NCBI RefSeq assembly: GCF_028291725.1
Contig: NZ_JAQGNT010000070.1
Span: 1-64,000, forward strand
DNA: 64,000 nucleotides
Direction of reading: 5' to 3'
DNA from: Hydrocarboniphaga sp.
GTDB lineage: Bacteria > Pseudomonadota > Gammaproteobacteria > Nevskiales > Nevskiaceae
The notes below the pieces were generated by a model, which was not told the origin of the DNA, searched no databases, and saw nothing but the letters and a program-made list of their open reading frames with translations. How positions within the stretch are numbered: the stretch's first letter is position 1; every line of letters begins with the position of its first letter. Positions 1 through 10,832 of this stretch are shown here, piece by piece. Made by a program: the position numbers and the translations under genes.

Positions 1-8
1 GGCCAAAC

Positions 9-92
9 GCGGATGGGGCGAGACGACAGCGCCGCGCCTTCCGCCCCCACCCCGGCCCTCCCCCGCACGCGGGGGAGGGGGAGGTTCCTGGG
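9..92. repeat. GC-rich dispersed repeat, copy 1
   Basis: A GGATGGGGCGAGACGA-like start, then GCGCCGCGCC, a CCCCCACCCC tract and a CTCCCCCGC/GCGGGGGAG hairpin. The same order of blocks recurs at 15228-15302, inside ccoG, and at 23886-23975. Confidence 0.7.
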
Positions 93-142
93 TAGCCCCG
101 TGTTCCTTGCGGACCTGCTCACGGACCCTGAACCCGGCGAAG

Positions 143-215
143 GTAGGTCGGCAATCCTTTGCCGACGTGCTCAAGCGATCAGGGCGCACACGTCGGCAAG
201 GGATTGCCGACGTCG
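143..215. repeat. GTAG-headed REP/BIME, TCGGCAATCC family
   Basis: Two inverted copies of a TCGGCAATCC...GCCGAC hairpin unit flank a short spacer. The left end is GTAG; the expected right CTAC is missing. Sister copies are at 6396-6474, 9051-9123 and 27239-27285. Confidence 0.75.
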
Positions 216-245
216 CTGGCGGGGCCATGAGACAGGCATGACACC

Positions 246-323
246 GTAGGTTGGGGTGAGCGCGGCGAACCCCAACATCGGCGCGGACACCTGTTGGGGT
301 TCGCTGCGCTCACCCCAACCTAC
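246..323. repeat. GTAG-headed palindrome, TTGGGGTGAGCGC family
   Basis: The element begins GTAGGTTGGGGTGAGCGC and ends with the inverted copy finishing in CTAC, immediately before the stop codon of the leftward adk-acsA gene. A shorter sister is at 15931-15965. Confidence 0.8.
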
Positions 324-2837
<2,514 letters not shown>

Positions 2838-3071
2838 CTGTTGATCCTCTTCGATTCGCTGCGAATGACGTCCACGCTTTCGCGGACGGCGACCCGGGAG
2901 CAAGGGCGGTGCCATATCCCGTTTTCCCGGGGATTCCCCAGGATTTCGCCGCAAGAACGCGATTTCGCGCTCGCCTGCGTGTCAGATGCGCGACAGCCTG
3001 TACCGGCAGCGGCGACATCGATGACTCGGCTCGTGTCGCGGTAAAAAAACACACGCTAGTTCGGCAGCGCA

Positions 3072-3085
3072 TTGACCCAGATCAA
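3072..3085 (+). promoter_or_regulatory. Fnr/Anr box upstream of desaturase
   Basis: TTGAC-CCAG-ATCAA, one mismatch from TTGAT-N4-ATCAA. Its centre is 65 bp before the desaturase ATG, so a site at -41.5 would start transcription near 3120. Confidence 0.8.
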
Positions 3086-3143
3086 TCGGAATCGGCACGC
3101 GTGCGTCTCTAATCGGAGACCCTGGTTTTTCTGCCGAGCCTGT

Positions 3144-4208
3144 ATGACTGCCCCCACCGCGATGCTCCCGACCACCGTTCCGCATCGCAAGCTGATTCGC
3201 AGCTGGCTGATTCCGCTGTGCCGTCGCAACACGGCATTGGCAATCGCACTGGCGGCCGTCGATTGCGTGCTGCTGGCGCTGCTCATGACCGGCGTGGTGT
3301 CGGCTCCGACGCTGCCGGGGCAACTGCTGTGCGGCGCCGCGGCGGGCTTCGTGATCGGCCGCATGTTCATCCTCGCCCACGACGCCTGCCATCACAGCCT
3401 GACAGCACACCGCGGCCTGAACCGCGCGCTCGGACGACTGCTGATGCTGCCTTCGCTGACGCCCTACAGCCTGTGGGACAAGGGTCACAACGTCGTGCAT
3501 CACGGCTATACCAATCTGCGCGACTTCGATTTCGTCTGGCAACCCAAGAGCCTGGCCGAATTTCAGGCGCTGTCCCCCACGGGCCGATCGCTGGAGCGCA
3601 TCTACCGCAGCGGCTGGGCGCCGTGGATGTACTACCTGGTCGAGATCTGGTGGCGCCGTCTGTTCTTTCCCAGCCGCAGCCTGCTACCGACGCGGCGCCG
3701 GATTTTCTGGATCGACTCGATGACCGCGGCTCTGGTCGCCGGTGCCTGGATCGCGGCGCTGATCGCGGTCGCAGTGTCAACGGGTCAATCCCCGTTACGG
3801 CTACTACTCGCCGGTTTCGTGCTGCCGCAGCTGGTGTGGAACGCGATGATCGGCTTCGTCGTGTACATCCATCACACGCATCCGGCGATCGCCTGGTATT
3901 CGGACAAGCAGGCCTGGGGCCAGTCGCAGCCGTTCGTGTCCACCACGGTGCACGTGCGCTTCCGCAAATTCCTCGGTCTGGACTGGGGCAGTCTGATCCA
4001 CCACATCAACGAACACACCGCGCATCACGTCGACATGACGATCCCGCTGTACCGTTTGCGTGCAGCACAGAGCCTGCTGGAGCAGCGCATACCCGGCATC
4101 GTCGTCCAGACATTCTCCTGGCGCTGGTATTTCGACACGGCCCGGCGCTGCAAGCTCTACGACTACGAGCGGCGCCGCTGGCTGGACTTCGAGGGCCGGC
4201 CGAGCTAG
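3144..4208 (+). CDS. Membrane fatty acid desaturase
   Basis: A 354-residue integral membrane di-iron desaturase. The three histidine boxes are HDACHH (79-84), HNVVHH (115-120) and HHINEHTAHH (286-295), with hydrophobic segments before the first box and between the second and third. It would introduce a double bond into acyl chains of membrane lipid using O2. The ATG at 3144 is preferred over in-frame starts upstream because the Fnr/Anr box at 3072-3085 would then sit inside the coding region. An O2-using enzyme under an anaerobic activator resembles the Anr-dependent desA of Pseudomonas (family knowledge). The exact acyl position is not predictable. Confidence 0.88.
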   Translation: MTAPTAMLPTTVPHRKLIRSWLIPLCRRNTALAIALAAVDCVLLALLMTGVVSAPTLPGQLLCGAAAGFVIGRMFILAHDACHHSLTAHRGLNRALGRLLMLPSLTPYSLWDKGHNVVHHGYTNLRDFDFVWQPKSLAEFQALSPTGRSLERIYRSGWAPWMYYLVEIWWRRLFFPSRSLLPTRRRIFWIDSMTAALVAGAWIAALIAVAVSTGQSPLRLLLAGFVLPQLVWNAMIGFVVYIHHTHPAIAWYSDKQAWGQSQPFVSTTVHVRFRKFLGLDWGSLIHHINEHTAHHVDMTIPLYRLRAAQSLLEQRIPGIVVQTFSWRWYFDTARRCKLYDYERRRWLDFEGRPS

Positions 4209-4261
4209 GCGGCGATGGCGCATCCCGTGCACTTCAAAGGCCAGCCGACCTAATTGCACCT

Positions 4262-4328
4262 GTAGGAGCGGGTCATACCCGCGACTGCGCACTTCAGGGC
4301 CTGAGTCGCGGGTATGACCCGCTCCTAC
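4262..4328. repeat. GTAG-headed palindrome, GAGCGGGTCATACCCGC family
   Basis: A near-perfect inverted repeat: GTAGGAGCGGGTCATACCCG at the left and its complement ending in CTAC at the right, with a spacer of roughly 25 bases. It stands between the desaturase and a tiny membrane gene. Confidence 0.8.
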
Positions 4329-4460
4329 AGAGGCGGCAATGGTGTATCGGGCAGTTTGTTGGGGCCTTGGTACTTTTTATCCAGCACCACTCACCCGGCG
4401 ATAGCGACGATCTGCGCGATTCTTGCAACGCCTGCTTCGTCGAATATCGACGGAGGCTCC

Positions 4461-4583
4461 ATGCGGCTGCGCTACAGCGATCCGGTCACGGGTGACCTGC
4501 GGTTCAAGAAGCGCTACGTCTACGGCGCGCTGGGTTTTGCCGCCGGCCTGGCACTGGGCCTGAGCTTTGCCGCCCTGTTCTGA
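4461..4583 (+). CDS. Small single-span membrane protein
   Basis: A 40-residue frame with CGGAGG just upstream of its ATG. Residues 1-20 are polar and basic (DLRFKKRY); residues about 22-40 are a Gly/Ala/Leu-rich membrane helix running to the C-terminus. I do not recognise the family. It follows the desaturase by about 250 bp and converges with the stress protein gene. The ribosome binding site and clear one-helix design support it; the short length keeps confidence moderate. Confidence 0.5.
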   Translation: MRLRYSDPVTGDLRFKKRYVYGALGFAAGLALGLSFAALF

Positions 4584-4615
4584 TCCAGCCCGCGCCAGAA
4601 CAGCACACGCATTTC

Positions 4616-5521
4616 TCAGGGCTTGACCGCGAGCACGTTGCAGGACGCCTTGTCCAGAATCGCCTCGGCGGTGGTGCCCATCAGCATGCGGTCGATCAGG
4701 CCGTGGCGGACCGAGCCGATGACCAGCACGTCGCTGTGATCGGCCTGCGTGAACTCGGCGATGGTCTGCGCCGCGGCCCCGCTCAGGAAATGGCGCCGCT
4801 GTGCCGGCACTGAGTGCGCCTCGGCCAGTGCATCGAAGTTGTCGCGATGGATCGGCAGCAGCGCGTTGTAGATCTCGGCGACCGACGTGGCGCCCACACC
4901 CATCGGATCGATCATCACCAGCGGGCCGACGAACGCGTACACCAGATGCAGCTCGGCACCACTGCGGATGGCCAGGGCTTGCGCCTCGCGGATGACGCGA
5001 TGATTCAACTCGCTCTGCTGGCTGGCATCGAAACCGGCATCGACGGCGGCGATGATCCGGCGCGGAGCCGCATTGGCAAGCCCGTTGACCAGCAGCAGCG
5101 GCAGCGGACAGCAACGCAGCAGCTGCCAGTCCAGCGGCGTGAACAGCACTCGCCGCAAATGACTTTCGTAATGGACGTCCTTGATCACCAGATCCGGCGA
5201 GTGGTCGTCGATGTTCAGCAGGATCTCGTCCTGCACCGGACGCGCCCAGACGATCTCCGAGCTGACCTGGATGCCGTCGAGGCTTAGCCGCTCGGCTTGA
5301 GCCAGCAGCCAGTTGCGCCGTTCGTCCATCCAGCTCTGCCTGGCCCGGTCCGAACGCTCCTTGTCGAACAGCGCCGCCGCCGTGATCAGCGGATCGCGAT
5401 CGAAGATCGCGATATGCAGCGCGGCGCCGCCCTCTTTTGCCAACCGCGCCGCGCAATCCAAGGCCGGCGTGCGACGCATCGAGGCGTCGGCGATCAGGAA
5501 GATGCGGGTATACGAGTTCAT
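4616..5521 (-). CDS. Tandem universal stress protein (UspE-like)
   Basis: 301 residues made of two Usp domains. The first begins with MNSYTRIFLIAD and covers about 1-150; the second starts near RRIIAAVDAGFD and ends with the nucleotide-loop signature VIGSVRHG, then LMGTTAEAIL and NVLAVKP. The ATG at 5521 has GGGAG at good spacing; an upstream in-frame start adds only eight residues. Tandem Usp proteins are often induced by Anr/Fnr during oxygen limitation (family knowledge), and this gene sits directly beside the anr gene, but I see no Fnr box in front of it. No enzymatic role can be assigned. Confidence 0.88.
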   Translation of the reverse strand: MNSYTRIFLIADASMRRTPALDCAARLAKEGGAALHIAIFDRDPLITAAALFDKERSDRARQSWMDERRNWLLAQAERLSLDGIQVSSEIVWARPVQDEILLNIDDHSPDLVIKDVHYESHLRRVLFTPLDWQLLRCCPLPLLLVNGLANAAPRRIIAAVDAGFDASQQSELNHRVIREAQALAIRSGAELHLVYAFVGPLVMIDPMGVGATSVAEIYNALLPIHRDNFDALAEAHSVPAQRRHFLSGAAAQTIAEFTQADHSDVLVIGSVRHGLIDRMLMGTTAEAILDKASCNVLAVKP

Positions 5522-5576
5522 CGCGGCCACTCCCGGTTCAAACACCCGCCATGTCGTCTTGTTGCATGCCGCGATT

Positions 5577-6278
5577 TCAGCACAGCGCGCCGAGCGCGGA
5601 TCGATCGAGGATTTCGCAGCGTGCGCCGGTGCTGCGCATGATGTTCAGATTCTGGAAGCGGGTGAAAACGCGCGATACGGTTTCGTTGGCCAGGTCGAGG
5701 TAGCGTGCCAGGTCGGTGCGCGTCATCGGCAGCTCGAGATCGACGGTTCCGGTCTCCGGCGGGTTCTCGTTCTCGATCTGGCGCACCAGGAACGCGGCCA
5801 CGCGCTGGTCGGCCGTGCAGCGCTCGCGGTGCAGCATGTCGTGGAGCCGGTCGAACTCGCGGCCGAGCTTGCTCAGCAGGCCGTCGCGGAACTCGGCGGA
5901 TTCCGACATCCGCGCCCTGACGGCGGCGATCGGCAGGCGGCACACCCAGGTCCGCGATATCGCACGGGCATTGGTGCGGTGGGTCGATCCGCAAAGCGCA
6001 TCCAGGCCGGCGACGTCGTTGGCGAGCTGGAAGCCGCGGATCTCCTCGTTGCCGGCTTCGCTGACGACATAGGTCTTGCTGGCGCCGCCGCGGATCACGT
6101 AGATCGAGTCGACGGTGTCGCCGACCCGCCACAGGTGCGCTCCGCGGTCGACCGCGGAGCGGGTCACGCCGCCGCTGCTGCCCGGCACGGCGTTCAGCGC
6201 AGCGCCCAGGCACTTGTCGCGGCGCGAGCAGTCGGTGCAAGGCGACGCGGGCTGGCTGCTGCTGGGCGGGAAGGACAT
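5577..6278 (-). CDS. anr: Anr/Fnr oxygen-sensing transcription regulator
   Basis: A 233-residue Crp/Fnr protein. Cys14, Cys17 and Cys23 (CTDCSRRDKC) plus Cys113 (SRTWVC) match the four ligands of the oxygen-labile [4Fe-4S] cluster; Cys96 is extra. A cyclic-nucleotide-binding-like beta roll covers about 40-125, a dimer helix follows, and the helix-turn-helix carries ETVSRVF, the Fnr recognition pattern. It should dimerise when O2 is low and bind the TTGAY-N4-RTCAR boxes found here in front of the desaturase, hemN, ccoN and the receiver gene. Its own upstream region holds a REP element and no clear box. No frameshift or missing ligand is visible. Confidence 0.93.
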   Translation of the reverse strand: MSFPPSSSQPASPCTDCSRRDKCLGAALNAVPGSSGGVTRSAVDRGAHLWRVGDTVDSIYVIRGGASKTYVVSEAGNEEIRGFQLANDVAGLDALCGSTHRTNARAISRTWVCRLPIAAVRARMSESAEFRDGLLSKLGREFDRLHDMLHRERCTADQRVAAFLVRQIENENPPETGTVDLELPMTRTDLARYLDLANETVSRVFTRFQNLNIMRSTGARCEILDRSALGALC

Positions 6279-6395
6279 GGCGGACTCCGGTAGGCGTTGA
6301 TGACGGAGCCAGTGTGCAATTGCGCCGGACTAAGGACTATTGGAGGTTTCCGAACCCCGGATGTGGGAAGTACGTAGGGAAGGCCTGCGCAGCTC

Positions 6396-6474
6396 GTAGG
6401 TCGGCAATCCTTTGCCGACGTGTACGGTCGATGTGCTACCGAGGCCTCACGTCGGCAAGGGATTGCCGACCTAC
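6396..6474. repeat. GTAG-headed REP/BIME, TCGGCAATCC family
   Basis: A complete inverted pair, GTAGGTCGGCAATCC at the left and GGATTGCCGACCTAC at the right, ending two bases before the stop codon of the leftward receiver gene. It could protect that mRNA's 3' end (inference). Confidence 0.8.
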
Positions 6475-6476
6475 GG

Positions 6477-6914
6477 TCACGTGATCTGCAAACAGTCCTC
6501 GACCGCCGCCTGAAAAGCCGCGTCACCGAAAGGTTTCAGCAGCACGCTGTGCGCGCCGCCGCGCATCAGCCGTTCCAGGCGTGGGCCTTCGCGGTCGCCG
6601 GTGATCACCAGCACCGGCAGGCGCGAGCCGCCGGCGCGCAGCCGGCGCAGCACTTCTTCGCCGTCGATCTCCGGCATGTTCAGATCGAGCACCAGGCAGG
6701 CCCTCTCCTCGATAGGAGCGCGCGCCAGGAACTGCAGCCCGCTCGCGAAGGCCGCGGGTTTCCATCCATGGGATCGCACCAGCAGCTGCAGCGCCGAACG
6801 CACCGCCGGATCATCCTCGACGATGTAGACCGTCACCGCGGCCGGCAGCGTCCGCGCGTCGGCTGCGGAACGCGTGAGCGTCGTGACGGAAACCGGTGGA
6901 CTGATCGAAGACAT
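6477..6914 (-). CDS. Single-domain response regulator
   Basis: 145 residues, a receiver domain alone. The acidic pocket is EDD near 33-35, the phospho-acceptor is Asp77 (LVLDLNMPE) and the conserved Lys is in LLKPFG near 126. There is no output domain, so it probably acts as a phosphate sink or by protein contact. It follows fixJ on the same strand. The first ~27 residues are not typical receiver sequence. An Fnr-like box at 6948-6961 is centred only 40 bp before the ATG; if used at -41.5 the transcript would start at or inside the first codon, which suggests either a leaderless mRNA or a later GTG start near residue 27. Confidence 0.85.
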   Translation of the reverse strand: MSSISPPVSVTTLTRSAADARTLPAAVTVYIVEDDPAVRSALQLLVRSHGWKPAAFASGLQFLARAPIEERACLVLDLNMPEIDGEEVLRRLRAGGSRLPVLVITGDREGPRLERLMRGGAHSVLLKPFGDAAFQAAVEDCLQIT

Positions 6915-6947
6915 ACTCCAAGTTAAGGCCAGACCGGCGCGGCGACA

Positions 6948-6961
6948 TTGATCTGGATCAG
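6948..6961 (-). promoter_or_regulatory. Fnr/Anr-like box inside fixJ 3' end
   Basis: TTGAT-CTGG-ATCAG, one mismatch from consensus. It overlaps the last codons and stop of fixJ and faces the receiver gene, about 40 bp from its annotated start. Confidence 0.55.
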
Positions 6962-7578
6962 TCCCGCTGCAGCTCGCCCATCAACTGGATCAGCTGCGCG
7001 AGCGTGCGCGCTTCCATCTTCTCCATCACGTGGGCGCGATGGACTTCGACGGTGCGCTCGCTGATGCCCAGCTCGGCGGCGATCAGCTTGTTCGCCTGGC
7101 CTAGCACCAGGCGATCGAGCACTGCCTGCTCGCGGGCGGTCAGCCGGCCCAGCCGCTCGCGCAGGCCCTGCAGCAGCTGCCGGCGCTCGATCTGCCTGCG
7201 CGACAGCTGCAGCGCTTCCTGCACGCGGTCCAGCAGATACTGGTCGTTGAACGGCTTCTGGATGAAGTCGTGGGCGCCGCGCTTCATCGCGCGCACGGCC
7301 ATCGGCACGTCGCCGTGCCCGGTCAGCAGAATCACCGGCAGCTCGATACCGGCTGCCTGCATCCGCTCCTGCAGATCGAGCCCGCTCATGCCCGGCATGC
7401 GCACGTCCAGCAACAGGCAGCCATCAACTCCGGGCGGGACAGCGTCAAGAAAGGCCTGGGCGCTGGTATAGCCTTGCGAGCGCAGGCCGCAGGACCCCAG
7501 CAGCAGGCGCAGGCCGGCGCGCACCGCGTCGTCGTCGTCGACCACATAGACGCAGCCGAACTCGCTCTGCGCACTCAT
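6958..7578 (-). CDS. fixJ: FixJ-type response regulator
   Basis: 206 residues: receiver domain with acidic DDDD at 14-17, phospho-acceptor Asp58 (LLLDVRMPG) and QKPF near 108, then a LuxR-type helix-turn-helix (LTAREQAVLDRL, then ISERTVEVHRAHVMEKM). Its ATG overlaps the stop of fixL by four bases, so the two are translationally coupled. FixJ phosphorylated by FixL activates transcription when O2 is low, classically of fixK/anr-type genes and cbb3 oxidase operons (family knowledge); the adjacency to anr, hemN and ccoNOQP fits this. No other duplicate FixJ is present. Confidence 0.92.
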   Translation of the reverse strand: MSAQSEFGCVYVVDDDDAVRAGLRLLLGSCGLRSQGYTSAQAFLDAVPPGVDGCLLLDVRMPGMSGLDLQERMQAAGIELPVILLTGHGDVPMAVRAMKRGAHDFIQKPFNDQYLLDRVQEALQLSRRQIERRQLLQGLRERLGRLTAREQAVLDRLVLGQANKLIAAELGISERTVEVHRAHVMEKMEARTLAQLIQLMGELQRD

Positions 7579-8777
7579 TTGCGCGTCACCGGCAGCCAGA
7601 AACAGAAGCGCGCGCCGCGCGGCGCGGCCGGCTCCGCGCTGATGCCGCCTTCGTGGGATTCGAGGATCGAGTGGCAGATCGCCAGCCCCTGCCCCATGCC
7701 GCCGGCCTTGGTCGTGAAATAAGGCTCGAACAAGCGCGCCGGCTCGATCCCGGCAAAGCCGGGCCCGCGATCCTCGGCACAGAAGCGGATCGCCGGCGCT
7801 GCGTCCTGCTCGACCAGCGAGGTGCTCAGCCAGAGCAGGCGCTGATCTTGCGCGACGCTCGCCATCGCCTCGAGCGCGTTGCGCACCAGGTTGAAGATCA
7901 CCTGCTCGATCTGCACGCGGTCCATCGCCACCTCCGGCAGATTATCGGCAAGCCGAAACTCCAGCTGCACCTTGGTCGCGCGGATCTCGTGCGCCAGCAG
8001 GAACATTACTTCGCTGACCAGCCTGTTGAGCTGGCAGGCGTGAAACTCCATCTCGCTCTTGCGCACGAAACGGCGCAGCTGGCGGATCACTTCGCCGGCG
8101 CGTTCACCCTGGCGCGCGATCTGCGTCAGCGACTCGTGTAGCAGGGCCTCGAGCGAATCCGGTGCGTCGGCGATCTCCGCCGGCCGGCGCGTCGCGAGCA
8201 GCCGCAGGCAGGCACCGGCGTGGCTGATGATCGCGGTCAATGGCTGGTTGACCTCGTGCGCCAGCGCGGTGGCCATCGTGCCCATCGTCGCGACCCTCGA
8301 CACATGCGCCAGGTCGTTGAGCCGCCGCTGCGCGTCGGCCTCGGCTGCCTTGCGGTCGGTGATATCGCGGGTGATGCCGGTGAACAGGCGCCGCCCGGGC
8401 AAGTGGATTTCGCCGACCGACAGATCCATCGGGAACACCGAGCCATCGCGGCGCCGGCCTTCGACCTCGCGGCCGATACCGATGATCCGCGCCTGGCCGC
8501 TGCTGCGATAAGCCTCGATGTAGCCGTCGTGCTGATGCCGGTAGGGCTCGGGCATCAGCAGGCTGATGTTGAGCCCCAGCACCTCGTCGGCGCGGTAGCC
8601 GAAGATGCGCTCGGCGGCGCCGTTGAAGGACTGGATCAGGCCGTGCTCGTCGATCGTGATGATGCCGTCGACCGCGGTGTCGAGGATCGCGCGGTAATGT
8701 TCCAGCGACTCGGCAAGGCGGCCGGCCAGGCCGGGGTCCGCCGCTGTCTGCGCCGCTGTGGAAGGGCCCGGGTTCAT
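7575..8777 (-). CDS. fixL: FixL-type haem-PAS oxygen-sensor histidine kinase
   Basis: 400 residues, no membrane segment. The PAS domain (about 25-145) has the FixL haem pocket: His83 in RHQHDGY aligns with the proximal haem ligand, and Arg103 in IIGIGR with the O2-gating arginine. The kinase part has the H-box ALAHEVNQPL (His174), an N-box NLVRNALEAM, and G-boxes EDRGPGF and GGMGQGLAIC. Deoxy haem should switch on autophosphorylation and transfer to FixJ, encoded immediately downstream with an overlap. The soluble architecture is simpler than the membrane FixL of Rhizobium meliloti. Start ATG at 8777 lies after a repeat-rich gap. Confidence 0.92.
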   Translation of the reverse strand: MNPGPSTAAQTAADPGLAGRLAESLEHYRAILDTAVDGIITIDEHGLIQSFNGAAERIFGYRADEVLGLNISLLMPEPYRHQHDGYIEAYRSSGQARIIGIGREVEGRRRDGSVFPMDLSVGEIHLPGRRLFTGITRDITDRKAAEADAQRRLNDLAHVSRVATMGTMATALAHEVNQPLTAIISHAGACLRLLATRRPAEIADAPDSLEALLHESLTQIARQGERAGEVIRQLRRFVRKSEMEFHACQLNRLVSEVMFLLAHEIRATKVQLEFRLADNLPEVAMDRVQIEQVIFNLVRNALEAMASVAQDQRLLWLSTSLVEQDAAPAIRFCAEDRGPGFAGIEPARLFEPYFTTKAGGMGQGLAICHSILESHEGGISAEPAAPRGARFCFWLPVTRK

Positions 8778-8888
8778 GGCCTCAGCATGCCACAGCGAAA
8801 TGCTGGAGCCGATGCGGCCTTGGGGCGAGTGGCACTAACTAACTTAACGAGCAATCCCCTCTCCAGGAACCGAGAGCCCGACCCACCC

Positions 8889-8973
8889 GTAGGCTGGGTT
8901 GCAGCGAAGCGGAAACCCAGCGCTGGATTCGGGCCGCCGTGCTGGGTTTCCGCTCCGCTGCAACCCAGCCTAC
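8889..8973. repeat. GTAG-headed palindrome, GCTGGGTTGCAGCG family
   Basis: GTAGGCTGGGTTGCAGCG at the left and its complement ending in CTAC at the right. The arms share no sequence with the other families except the GTAG foot. Confidence 0.8.
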
Positions 8974-9050
8974 GCAGGGGTTCATGGCCCATGAGCAGGT
9001 CCGCAAGGAACACGGGGCTCTCCATGAACCGGCTCTGCCCCGCCAGCGAC

Positions 9051-9123
9051 GTAGGTCGGCAATCCTTTGCCGACATGCTCAAGCGATCAGGGCGCACACG
9101 GCGGCAAAGGATTGCCGACCTAC
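9051..9123. repeat. GTAG-headed REP/BIME, TCGGCAATCC family
   Basis: A complete inverted pair with GTAG and CTAC feet; its spacer resembles that of the element at 143-215. Confidence 0.8.
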
Positions 9124-9195
9124 GCCGTTTGCCAGGCGCAGCGGGGGTTCATGGAGGGGGATTCGTATACGGGGCGGCATGGGTGAACAGCACCA

Positions 9196-10584
9196 CTAAG
9201 CGATGCTGGAATAGCGCCGTGCATCGTCGCCGGCCTGCAGCTGACGGTCGAAGACCATTGCCACCACGCGCAGCAGCGCGCGGCCCGACTCCGAAACCCG
9301 CAGGCCCCAGGGCCCAACCGTGAGCCAGTCTCCGGCGCCGGCGAGTTGCCGCAGACGCTGCAGCTCGGGCTCGAAGCGCTCGGCCAGGTCATCGCCGTAG
9401 CGCAGGCCGAGCTTCGCGAAATCGACCTCGCCCTGGCACATGATCGCCTCGATGATCTCGGCGCGCAGCCGGTCGTCGTCGGTCTGGCGGTAGCCGCGCA
9501 CGCAGGCCAGGCGGCCGGTTTCCACGGCGGCGAGATAACGGTCGACGTCGGTGTCGTTCTGCGCGAAGCAGCCGCGCAGCTGCGAGATTGCACTCACCCC
9601 CAGACCCACCAGCTCGCAGCCCTGCAGCGTCGAATAGCCCTGGAAGTTGCGCCGCATCGTGCCGTCCTGCTGGGCTCGGGCGAGCGCGTCATCGGGCAGC
9701 GCGTAGTGATCCAGCCCGATCGCGCGATAGCCCGCGAGCAGCAGCCGGCCGTGGATCATCGCGCGCAATTGCTGCCGCACTTCCGGCGTCGGCAGCTGCG
9801 CCTCGTCTATGGCCTTCTGCGCCGGGAAGCGCTGCGGCAGATGCGCGTAGTGATAGGCCGCGATCCGCTCGGGCCGCTGCTCGATGACAAAGTCCAAGCT
9901 GCCGGCAAGCCGCGCCGGTGTCTGCAGCGGCAGGCCGTAGACCAGGTCGTAATTGATGCTGGAAAAGCCGGCGCGCCGCGCGCACGCGGTCAACTCGGCG
10001 ATGCGCTCGCGGCTCTGCACGCGATTGATCGCCAGCTGCACGCTGTCGTTGACGTCCTGCACGCCGAACGACAGGCGATTGAAGCCGAGTGCGCGCCAGG
10101 AATAGATGTCGCTGGCCTCGGCCAGCCGCGGATCGACTTCCATCGACAGCTCCAGGCGGCCCGATTCGGCGACCCGCAGGCGTTGGTGGATTGCGGCCAG
10201 CAGGCGCGCGAACTGCCCCACCGAGAACATGTTCGGCGTGCCGCCGCCGAAATGGATCTGCACCACTTCCGGCCCGCGGCTGAGCAGCGCGCTGTGCATC
10301 TTCAGCTCGGCCAGCAGCGCAACGAAGTAACGCTCGATGCGCTCGCGATTGCGCGTGACCACGCGATTGCAGCCGCAGTAGTAGCAGTTGGACGCGCAGA
10401 ACGGCACATGGAAATACAGCGACAGCGGATCGGCGTGCCGCGCCAGTTCGCGGGCGGCGCCGATGTAATCCGCGACGCCGAACTGCGGCCCGAACGCGAG
10501 CGCGGTCGGGTACGAGGTGTAGCGCGGCCCGCGCAGTTCACGCGCAAGCAGGTCGGCGGGCAAGGCGGTCATGGGCAGCATCAA
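9196..10584 (-). CDS. hemN: Oxygen-independent coproporphyrinogen III oxidase
   Basis: 462 residues, a radical-SAM enzyme of haem synthesis. The cluster motif is CASNCYYCGC, the HemN form of CxxxCxxC with the extra cysteine, followed by GGGTPN and the LSFGVQDVN region. It decarboxylates coproporphyrinogen III to protoporphyrinogen IX without O2, which supplies haem for the neighbouring cbb3 oxidase at low oxygen. Length is normal for HemN. The ATG at 10584 opens a coding stretch MMLPMT; a second ATG four codons on is possible. A consensus Anr box lies 81 bp upstream, so induction at low O2 is expected. Confidence 0.93.
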   Translation of the reverse strand: MMLPMTALPADLLARELRGPRYTSYPTALAFGPQFGVADYIGAARELARHADPLSLYFHVPFCASNCYYCGCNRVVTRNRERIERYFVALLAELKMHSALLSRGPEVVQIHFGGGTPNMFSVGQFARLLAAIHQRLRVAESGRLELSMEVDPRLAEASDIYSWRALGFNRLSFGVQDVNDSVQLAINRVQSRERIAELTACARRAGFSSINYDLVYGLPLQTPARLAGSLDFVIEQRPERIAAYHYAHLPQRFPAQKAIDEAQLPTPEVRQQLRAMIHGRLLLAGYRAIGLDHYALPDDALARAQQDGTMRRNFQGYSTLQGCELVGLGVSAISQLRGCFAQNDTDVDRYLAAVETGRLACVRGYRQTDDDRLRAEIIEAIMCQGEVDFAKLGLRYGDDLAERFEPELQRLRQLAGAGDWLTVGPWGLRVSESGRALLRVVAMVFDRQLQAGDDARRYSSIA

Positions 10585-10658
10585 AGGGCTCCGGCCGGGC
10601 TGCGGCGGTGACGTTTCAAGTGACGGGTGGATGGTAGTGAGGCCGCCGCGGCGGAGCT

Positions 10659-10672
10659 TTGATCCAGGTCAA
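10659..10672 (-). promoter_or_regulatory. Anr box for hemN
   Basis: TTGAT-CCAG-GTCAA, an exact match to the Pseudomonas Anr consensus. Placed at -41.5 it would start hemN transcription near 10624, about 40 bases before the ATG. Confidence 0.8.
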
Positions 10673-10691
10673 ATGACGGGGAGCGTGATTC

Positions 10692-10780
10692 GTCATCCCC
10701 GCGCAGGCGGGGATCCAGTGACGCATGAACTGCAGCCTCGGCTCCGCACTGCCCTGGATTCCCGCCTTCGCGGGAATGAC
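10692..10780. repeat. GTCATCCCCGC...GCGGGAATGAC inverted repeat
   Basis: Two inverted arms (GTCATCCCCGCGCAGGCGGG and TTCCCGCCTTCGCGGGAATGAC-like) with GATCCAG/CTGGAT inner ends around a 35-base spacer. A third partial arm starts at 10797. This is a widespread proteobacterial intergenic repeat type. It separates the divergent hemN and cco promoters. Confidence 0.7.
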
Positions 10781-10832
10781 GGGGGGAGTGTGATTCGTCA
10801 TCCCCGCGAGAACCCGCCGCCGCGGCGGGGCC

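Larger units (their letters stand above)
1..323. other. Gene-free, repeat-filled start of window
   Basis: No convincing gene is visible here. The stretch holds three repeat elements (listed separately) and a module at about 93-120 that recurs near 8994-9018 and, inverted, near 27300-27340. It lies downstream of the leftward adk-acsA fusion. Confidence 0.7.
8778..9195. other. Repeat-filled gap between fixL and hemN
   Basis: No gene is visible. The gap holds two REP-type elements (8889-8973 and 9051-9123) and, between them at about 8994-9050, two shared modules: AGCAGGTCCGCAAGGAACAC and the CTCCATGAACCGGCTCTGCC block, which recur at 93-120 and at 27205-27240. Confidence 0.7.

Noticed and set aside
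143..220. Repeated palindromes as a CRISPR array.
   Set aside because: Units are inverted pairs scattered singly, without regular spacers and without cas genes.
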